From Nilaparvata lugens (taxonomy: Eukaryota > Arthropoda > Insecta > Hemiptera > Delphacidae): 64,000 bases of DNA. Positions within the stretch are counted from its first letter, which is position 1; each line of letters begins with the position of its first letter. Under the pieces are notes generated by a model. It worked only from the letters and a program-made list of their open reading frames with translations, did no database searches and was not told the DNA's origin. Positions 60,501-64,000 of the stretch are shown one piece after another. The DNA lies in contig NC_052506.1 of the NCBI RefSeq assembly GCF_014356525.2, forward strand, positions 17,935,361 to 17,999,360, in the 5' to 3' direction. The translations under genes were made by a program, and so were the position numbers.

Positions 60501-63493
60501 TATTTGTTTCATTTCATTAAATTGCAAATCAATATGAAATAAGTTGATGAACTATTCAATGATTACAATGCATGAAGACTCACTCCAATACAGTTTATGA
60601 ACAGTTATTATAGTGCTGTTGAAATTTCAGCAAAATAAATTGATAACCTCGATCAATTCGATTTTCCATAAACATTTTATTCAATTACAACTCAATACGA
60701 AAAAGTGAACTATTCAATAACTACTAAAAATAAATCACTACAGTTCATGAAGACTACTTTCCGCAGTAAGTTGCAACAATTCTAATGGTGCTTTCGAAAA
60801 AAAATCATCCATTGCAATCTACATAAAACAATAAATCTAATCAAATTTCTAGTATCAATGTGATAAGTAAAGCTCAAATGAAGTTTATAAATAATACAGC
60901 CAGTGAGTCCCAACAAATGTTTCACAAATTCAGTGAGCCAATAATTAATCTAACTGACAATAATGAAGAGAACCGTCTGATTTTTATACTTTGAAAGTCT
61001 GTTGGTGTTATTCAATCAATCAATAATCCTTTATTGTCATGAAACACAAAGTGTTGTAACAAACGTAAAAATACAATAAAGTTAAAAACAGAAAAAAATA
61101 CAACAAAATTGGCAAATAGTAATAAACAGCAGTAATTGATAAATAACAGTTATTAAAACGGGGTCCAACACAAGTCACAACAAACCTGTTACAGTTAAAT
61201 AGATGAACACTGAATCTATTCAAAAAATGCTCCAACAGAATAAAGACATATTTCTGTAAGTAAGCCTTTTATGTGTGATTTGAATAGTGAGGTACTCAAC
61301 AGTCTTACTTCAGGGGCAAACTCATTGAATAACTTAATGGACATGTTTCTCCAATTCCTATGGGTACTCGCATACTGGTGAGAATCAATCCTGAGATTTA
61401 ACCTGCCTCTGGTTTAATAATTATGTATGTCACCATTTCGACTATATTCATTCAGTGTTTTTTTCATGTACATCAAACAATTACAACATATAAAGATGTG
61501 AGAGTCAAGACGCCTAGTTTGCGAAAAAGTGGCCTACATGTTGCTAGAGGTGGTGCCTGACAAATTATTCGAATGACCTTCTTCTGTAATCTGAAAAGTT
61601 TAACAGCTGCCGAACAATTTTCCCAGAGCTGAATCCCATAGGCTAAATGGCTATGGATGTGAGCATAAAAGACACTCATTAAAACTTCATGATTAATAAA
61701 ACAAAATAAAACTTGTAGCACCCTTTATTTATTAAAAACTTAAAATAGTTGAACAACTAGTTTCGGTTCTGAAACCATCTTCAGGTTCTAAAATAAATGA
61801 TTTATTTTAGAACCTGAAGATGGTTTCAGAACCGAAACTAGTTGTTCAACTATTTTAAGTTTTTTAATAAATAAAGGGTGCTACAAGTTTTATTTTGTTT
61901 TATTAATTTAAAAGCAGCCCATTTCAATAAGTGTTTTACTTCATGATTAACTATGTGAGTTAATCTACGTAGGACAAATAAACCCTTACTGAGTTTACCA
62001 GCTGTATAAACAATGTGCTTTTTCCAATTTAAATTCGAGTCAAGCATGATACCCAGGAATTTGAGGGAATCTGTGCCAGTGAATCTAGGGTTGAAGCTAA
62101 ACTGTAAGTCACAGGTTTTCAGGAGGTCAAAACACAAATTGTTTGATGCACACCAATCCATTATATTATTTGATGTACTCAATTCAACAACTGTGTCAAC
62201 ATTTTGTTTTTCCGTCCCATTTACCAATAAGCAACCAATATTACAACTTAACATTACTATTATTATTAAATAGAACTATTAAGATTAGATATTGGAGTTA
62301 TTTAGACTCATATCACAGCATGATTTCTAAGGCATTAGATTGTTGATGTATCAAATGCACAATAATATGTTGCTCTGTAGTGTATTAAACAATTCCCGTT
62401 TAACAAACTTTGTTTTTTTTCAGGGTTCTCCAGACATTATCGGAGACTCTCAAGAGCCTATTTTTGCCTTTCTCAAAAGAATTCCAAGCTAAAGCGATCG
62501 ATGCCTTGAACCTTAAAAAGATTGGAGACCAGAGGAGAAGTGCTGAGCTACTGGAGGCAACAATAGGCTACTTACTAAATGTTTTCAGATACGACAACGA
62601 GCGCTCAGTCACAGAGACTCATCTCAACGCTTTGATGGCTCCTCTTGTCAATCTGGTAAATATTATAAACGATTATTTTCAAAAAAATTCAGAAAGTTTT
62701 TATTCAAAAAGATTCAACTTAATTTACAATTTTTGGACTGTTGACTGTTCGACGTAACATTTCATTAATAATTATAACAGATTATTACCAGGAAAAATAT
62801 TTTTCGTTAAAAACGTTAGAATAAGAACGTTGACACTTCTAGAATGGATTCCCTTGTTTGTAAAATTTCATCCGGCTTAATCATATACGTTCCTTTAATG
62901 TTGTAGATGTTAGTAATCTACATCTAGGTTTCTAAAGATTGAAACTCTAGTAACCTATTGGAAGATCTAGTAAAAAACATCAATCTTTAGAAGGACTTCA
63001 GCTTGAATAATACAGAAAAAAGAGTATTGATTCATTTCAAATTCATTTATTTTGCCATAAAATAATACAGATTGAGAAAAAAATATTCTAAATTACAAAA
63101 TGGCACTACCGGCAAAGAACAACTTGTGCGCCGGCAGTGAGTTCCAACAACTAGGTATAGCAAACATTTCAATAGAAAAGAAAATAGAGCTCATTCAAAG
63201 CACTAAAATGAATAAAATTACGGAAACTATTAAAATATTTATTATATATTTTCATTATGTTACTCAGTAACTTCTTGTGATTTTTCAACCACTCCCTTCG
63301 TTTCAACATTTTGAAATTATTCTTATTCTGTGTAATTTTTCAGCTGGAGAATGAAGTCTGCATTAAACACAACCTGTTTGACAATCTCCTAATCCCTTGT
63401 CTGGCGAATCTCGCAAAATGTTTGAGTGATGATTCGCTTTGGAAGAAGTTCAACTATGAAATTCTTCTTAAAACACAACATGAGAATGCCAAG
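39561..63493 (+). CDS. HEATR1: HEATR1 / UTP10 (BP28), U3 snoRNP-associated HEAT-repeat protein; 16 exons, 3' end beyond window
   Basis: Very large nucleolar HEAT-repeat scaffold of the t-UTP part of the small-subunit processome, needed for Pol I transcription and early 18S rRNA cleavages. Coding exons: 39561-39705, 40713-40932, 41693-41933, 42893-43144, 43889-44199, 45695-45968, 47328-47697, 49745-49983, 50742-51022, 51548-52309, 53528-55276, 56296-56535, 57987-58123, 59601-59960, 62424-62655, 63344-63493. They total 5963 nt, about 1988 codons (human 2144 aa). The start MAVTSLAQQLSRLRVPQ and REAADIDRDTFYSIG match the family N-terminus; SPYFLLKP and LPAIKSGLQSK fall in the N-terminal U3snoRNP10 region. 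Exon 11 has KKKWSQT, PQTHHHALSVL, TFMGSSVIRLDD, IPEHRRLALIH and GKQLRHYKYNL. Exons 14-16 carry the BP28CT region, ending DDSLWKKFNYEILLKT. The last ~60-70 residues lie beyond 64000. Exon 9 lacks one base (50817-50821), breaking the frame. Exon 12 has an unusual acceptor (tatttgag). Confidence 0.95.
39977..40255. mobile_element. Palindromic repeat in HEATR1 intron 1, relative at 43655
   Basis: Inverted arms: tatgatcacagag...gtgtatgtgcaagtg and gaaacaaaatatggaaagag on the left, mirrored by ctctttccagattttgtttc...gtgcacttgcttatatacgc...gtgatcata on the right. A second, partial copy with the same phrases is at 43655-43805 in intron 4. Confidence 0.55.
43655..43805. repeat. Partial copy of the 39977-40255 repeat (HEATR1 intron 4)
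   Basis: Shares gcaagtgcacgcg, ctctttgcagattttttttc, the phrase gtcatgcatgatctcgcctg and tatccaatgtgatcac with the right arm of the palindrome in intron 1. It represents one arm only. Confidence 0.55.
44405..44590. repeat. Partial copy of the 46141-46368 palindromic element
   Basis: Contains caccccgaagacttctgctt, gcaaatattgacaacagggt and cagctagatggaaattcgat in the same order as the palindrome at 46141. It corresponds to one arm flanked by aataataatt runs. Confidence 0.6.
44717..45384. mobile_element. TIR element with nested inverted repeat (HEATR1 intron 5)
   Basis: Terminal inverted repeats of about 30 bp: tatacagggtgttccagaag...tagtgtcgaa at the left and ttcgacactacttctgaaac...actctgtata at the right, flanked by TA. 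Inside lies a second inverted repeat of about 75-bp arms (45043-45120 and 45275-45350, for example ttattaagattggtcaaaga mirrored). Non-coding. The outer ends suggest a TA-targeting DNA transposon. Confidence 0.65.
46141..46368. mobile_element. Palindromic MITE (HEATR1 intron 6)
   Basis: Near-complete palindrome of 228 bp. The ends are attattattagacgaaaa and ttttcgtctaataataat, and the centre lies near 46255-46265. The arms contain gaagacttctgctactgcaa and gacaacagggtaaac. A one-armed relative is at 44405-44590. Confidence 0.7.
47775..48664. mobile_element. Interspersed repeat with short inverted ends (HEATR1 intron 7)
   Basis: Ends aactttccttg (47775-47785) and caaggaaagtt (48654-48664) are inverse. 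It contains two tandem diverged units of about 150-190 bp (each with atgagactcatg-type phrases, ataactatacagggtatgaa or atagctatccatggtataaa, and aaaaacatgSttttttaRta). Near the right end is a segment with cacagacatacacacataca and ggtaccttaattttttttgg that I recall as abundant in planthopper sequences. No protein. Confidence 0.55.
49340..49537. mobile_element. Near-perfect palindromic MITE (HEATR1 intron 7)
   Basis: The arms meet around acggcgg (about 49429-49435). About 75 bp on each side are perfect complements (for example gtgcgcatacctat / ataggtatgcgcac and gcattgttttcaattggagt). The outer ends are ttaaaggtaggcgcacacag and gtgtgagcctacattaa. A short gtccgtccg duplication distinguishes the right arm. 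The TAGGCGCACAC-type end is common in insect hAT-like MITEs (inference). Confidence 0.7.
56630..56915 (+). mobile_element. Short hAT-like MITE (HEATR1 intron 12)
   Basis: Ends tagtgatgtgggtcgggaac and taaattttacatctcta match the 2.8-kb element at 24450-27225, and ccaatgggaaggaacttatg follows the left end in both. Its middle has a LINE-tail-like attcaattcaattcaa with attattacaattg. No clear 8-bp target duplication. Confidence 0.6.
56969..57163. mobile_element. Foldback MITE (HEATR1 intron 12)
   Basis: Imperfect palindrome: aattgggcacacaccagtta gtcaagacaaga at the left against tcttttcttaactaagtggt gtgtgcc...caatt-like sequence at the right. The inner arms contain gtcacaatacttcgcatagttgc mirrored by caactatgtgaagtattgtgac. 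About 195 bp. Confidence 0.62.
57381..57450 (+). repeat. Displaced duplicate of the HEATR1 exon 12 end and donor
   Basis: gtgttataaccacattgctg aag|gtaaac repeats the end of exon 12 (gtgtcatcaccaccttgctc aag|gtaaac, 56513-56541). It then continues with aaacagtcaagaattggatt, which matches 56585-56605. The coding part still translates as VITTLLK with only synonymous changes, and a tctcttgtag acceptor sits directly upstream. Confidence 0.75.
58617..58941. mobile_element. TIR MITE (HEATR1 intron 13)
   Basis: Terminal inverted repeat tctgtacctcagagctagag at the left, mirrored by cttctaactctgaggtacaga at the right; 325 bp. Internal phrases gtaagtcc, gtaagtac and acttacgc recur in both orientations. 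No coding capacity. Confidence 0.65.
59103..59535 (-). mobile_element. 5'-truncated LINE insertion with ~37-bp target duplication (HEATR1 intron 13)
   Basis: A 37-bp direct repeat beginning aataatctgtatataataaa (59103-59139 and 59499-59535, one mismatch) brackets a 359-bp insert. The insert starts on the plus strand with tgaattgaattgaattttat, the reverse complement of a repeated-pentamer LINE 3' tail. No ORF remains. The long duplication and tail are the signature of target-primed reverse transcription. Confidence 0.65.
60136..60480. repeat. 72-bp tandem repeat array (HEATR1 intron 14)
   Basis: Units start gtttacttacgacatgtttc at 60136, 60208, 60280, 60352 and 60433. The first three intervals are exactly 72 bp; the fourth is 81 bp with an insertion, and the last unit is partial. 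72 is a multiple of three, so the minus strand stays open as a 24-residue repeat, which I regard as fortuitous. On the minus strand each unit holds gacatttatgtcgaaacatg, a decayed form of the hammerhead-like module at 9.1 and 61.8 kb. Confidence 0.9.
61751..61788 (-). ncRNA. Candidate minimal type I hammerhead ribozyme (left arm)
   Basis: Exact reverse complement of the right-arm core at 61810-61847: stem I GAAC/GTTC, core CTGAAGA, stem II GGTT/AACC, GAAA, stem III AC-TA-GT. Faces the right-arm copy across the palindrome centre. Confidence 0.55.
61810..61847 (+). ncRNA. Candidate minimal type I hammerhead ribozyme (right arm)
   Basis: Stem I GAAC (61810-61813) with GTTC (61844-61847). Core CTGAAGA at 61814-61820. 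Stem II GGTT (61822-61825) with AACC (61830-61833) and TCAG loop. GAAA at 61834-61837. Stem III A-C with G-T around a TA loop (61837-61842). Predicted cleavage is after T61843. The extra T (61821) before stem II departs from consensus, as in the 9.1-kb copy. Activity is not shown. Confidence 0.55.
63030..63250 (-). repeat. LINE 3'-end-like fragment (HEATR1 intron 15)
   Basis: attcatttattttgccataa aataatacag resembles the starts of the fragments at 56710, 59150 and 19025 (consensus ttYaattttatttSccataR with aataatac). It is followed by caaagaacaacttgtgcgcc ggcagtgagttcc. Probably the reverse complement of a truncated LINE 3' UTR. Confidence 0.45.
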
Positions 63494-63964
63494 GTATGTC
63501 ATAGTTAATTATTTTTATCATGTTTTTTCCTACAACAATATTACTGGTTCAATTATTGAAAAATTCTTATTTTACTTCACGATTTACTGGTTACCAATAG
63601 ATTTTGGTGGCAGCTGAAGAATACAACTATTAAACTGTTGTACAGCATTATGATAATCATTCAAATAAGAACGCTTTCTCCCGAGTTTAACGGCCCAGCA
63701 ACACAGAGTGATCTGCGATCTGCTCTCCAAGATATAGAAATAAAATATAAATGCCTATTTATAGGGTAGCAGATTGCTGTGTGGCAAGGCTCTTTTGGCT
63801 TTTCTGTGTCCATTATAATAGAAAAAAATATTCTCAGCAGATGTTTTACGAAAGTGTTCGGCTTACCGATCCCCAAGCAAAGAAATTAATAATTTCTGAG
63901 TGAGAATAGTCCCATTAGGATTCATGGGAATTTTATTTTCTCTCTATCATACACTGATACTGAT

Positions 63965-64000
63965 TGACCGAACGTAGTGAGGTCTATGTTTCAACTCGGA
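63965..64000 (+). repeat. Start of a dispersed repeat cut by the window edge
   Basis: gaccgaacgtagtgaggtct resembles a family end I recall from insect genomes (gaccgagcgaagcgaggtct type). It partly matches the tatagtgaggtccacgttat ends at 10.1-10.5 kb. Only 36 bp is visible. Confidence 0.35.

Larger units (their letters stand above)
61684..61950. mobile_element. Palindromic hammerhead-bearing element, 13-bp target duplication, nested in LINE
   Basis: acttcatgattaa at 61684-61696 and 61938-61950 is a perfect 13-bp duplication of LINE sequence. Between them lies a 206-bp almost perfect palindrome (61697-61902) and a 35-bp asymmetric extension (61903-61937, whose complement has tgggctgct). Each palindrome arm carries one hammerhead-like core, one on each strand. 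Inverted terminal repeats, a ~35-bp extension, hammerheads and a 12-13-bp duplication are features I recall for Penelope-like elements. No RT is present. Confidence 0.75.
61015..62280 (-). mobile_element. 5'-truncated LINE (RT second half), interrupted by a palindromic element
   Basis: The minus strand from 62254 to 61951 encodes the part of an RT just after the catalytic FADD block (LKFLGIMLDSNLNWKKHI, then LFVLRRLTHIVNHEV). The same protein resumes at 61696-61473 (NHEVLMSVFYAHIHSHLAYG, then LQKKVIRIICQAPPLATCR-like C-terminal motif). The break is the insertion at 61697-61937. The 3' end at about 61015 has a short aatcaatcaatc tail. The element is truncated 5' of the thumb region. Confidence 0.8.

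Overview
The window is nuclear DNA of an insect, most probably a hemipteran and plausibly a delphacid planthopper. It is AT-rich. Its genes have many small exons with GT-AG introns, and the space between exons is packed with short inverted-repeat transposons and decayed LINEs. A 2.26-kb nuclear copy of mitochondrial DNA (NUMT) reads in the invertebrate mitochondrial code. It carries the tRNA order Cys-Trp-Tyr, which I recall as the delphacid rearrangement; the ancestral insect order is Trp-Cys-Tyr. No search could be run, so the family-level placement is inference.

Layout. (1) 1-11 kb: one orphan exon with BEN-domain-like sequence, then repeats: a palindromic hammerhead-bearing element, a 100-N gap, a frame-broken LINE (3.06-6.19 kb), foldback elements and MITEs, a second hammerhead element at 9.1 kb, and an inverted MITE pair at 10.1-10.5 kb. 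(2) 11.0-17.4 kb, plus strand: a complete ING4/ING5-type gene in six coding exons, 268 aa. The intron end and 3' splice site before its last PHD exon are tandemly triplicated. (3) 19.0-22.0 kb: a LINE endonuclease fragment on the minus strand, then the NUMT (tRNA-Met remnant, ND2, tRNA-Cys, tRNA-Trp, tRNA-Tyr, two thirds of COX1), which ends about 450 bp before the next gene. (4) 22.4-35.0 kb, plus strand: a complete TAF6L/SAF6-type gene in six coding exons, 636 aa. Intron 1 holds a 2.8-kb hAT-like element with a perfect 8-bp target duplication. (5) 35-39.5 kb: a minisatellite, a LINE fragment, and a piggyBac-like element (TTAA target duplication) nested in a larger terminal-inverted-repeat element. 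(6) 39.56-63.49 kb, plus strand: HEATR1 (UTP10/BP28), 16 coding exons and about 1988 codons; only the C-terminal exon(s) fall beyond the window. All exon phases agree except for one missing base in exon 9.

The three genes lie head to tail on the plus strand. ING4/5 proteins read H3K4me3 for histone acetyltransferase complexes. TAF6L is a histone-fold and HEAT-repeat subunit of SAGA. HEATR1 is a nucleolar factor for Pol I transcription and 18S rRNA processing. I see no sign that they are co-regulated as a unit.

The most interesting signal is a family of small elements flanked by 12-13-bp direct repeats (9.1 kb, 61.7 kb, and a decayed one at 1.2-1.4 kb). They carry minimal type I hammerhead-ribozyme-like cores (CTGAnGA, stem II, GAAA, a 2-3-bp stem III, and a matching stem I), as in terminal repeats of Penelope-like elements. 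A 72-bp tandem array at 60.1-60.5 kb contains a decayed version of the same core.
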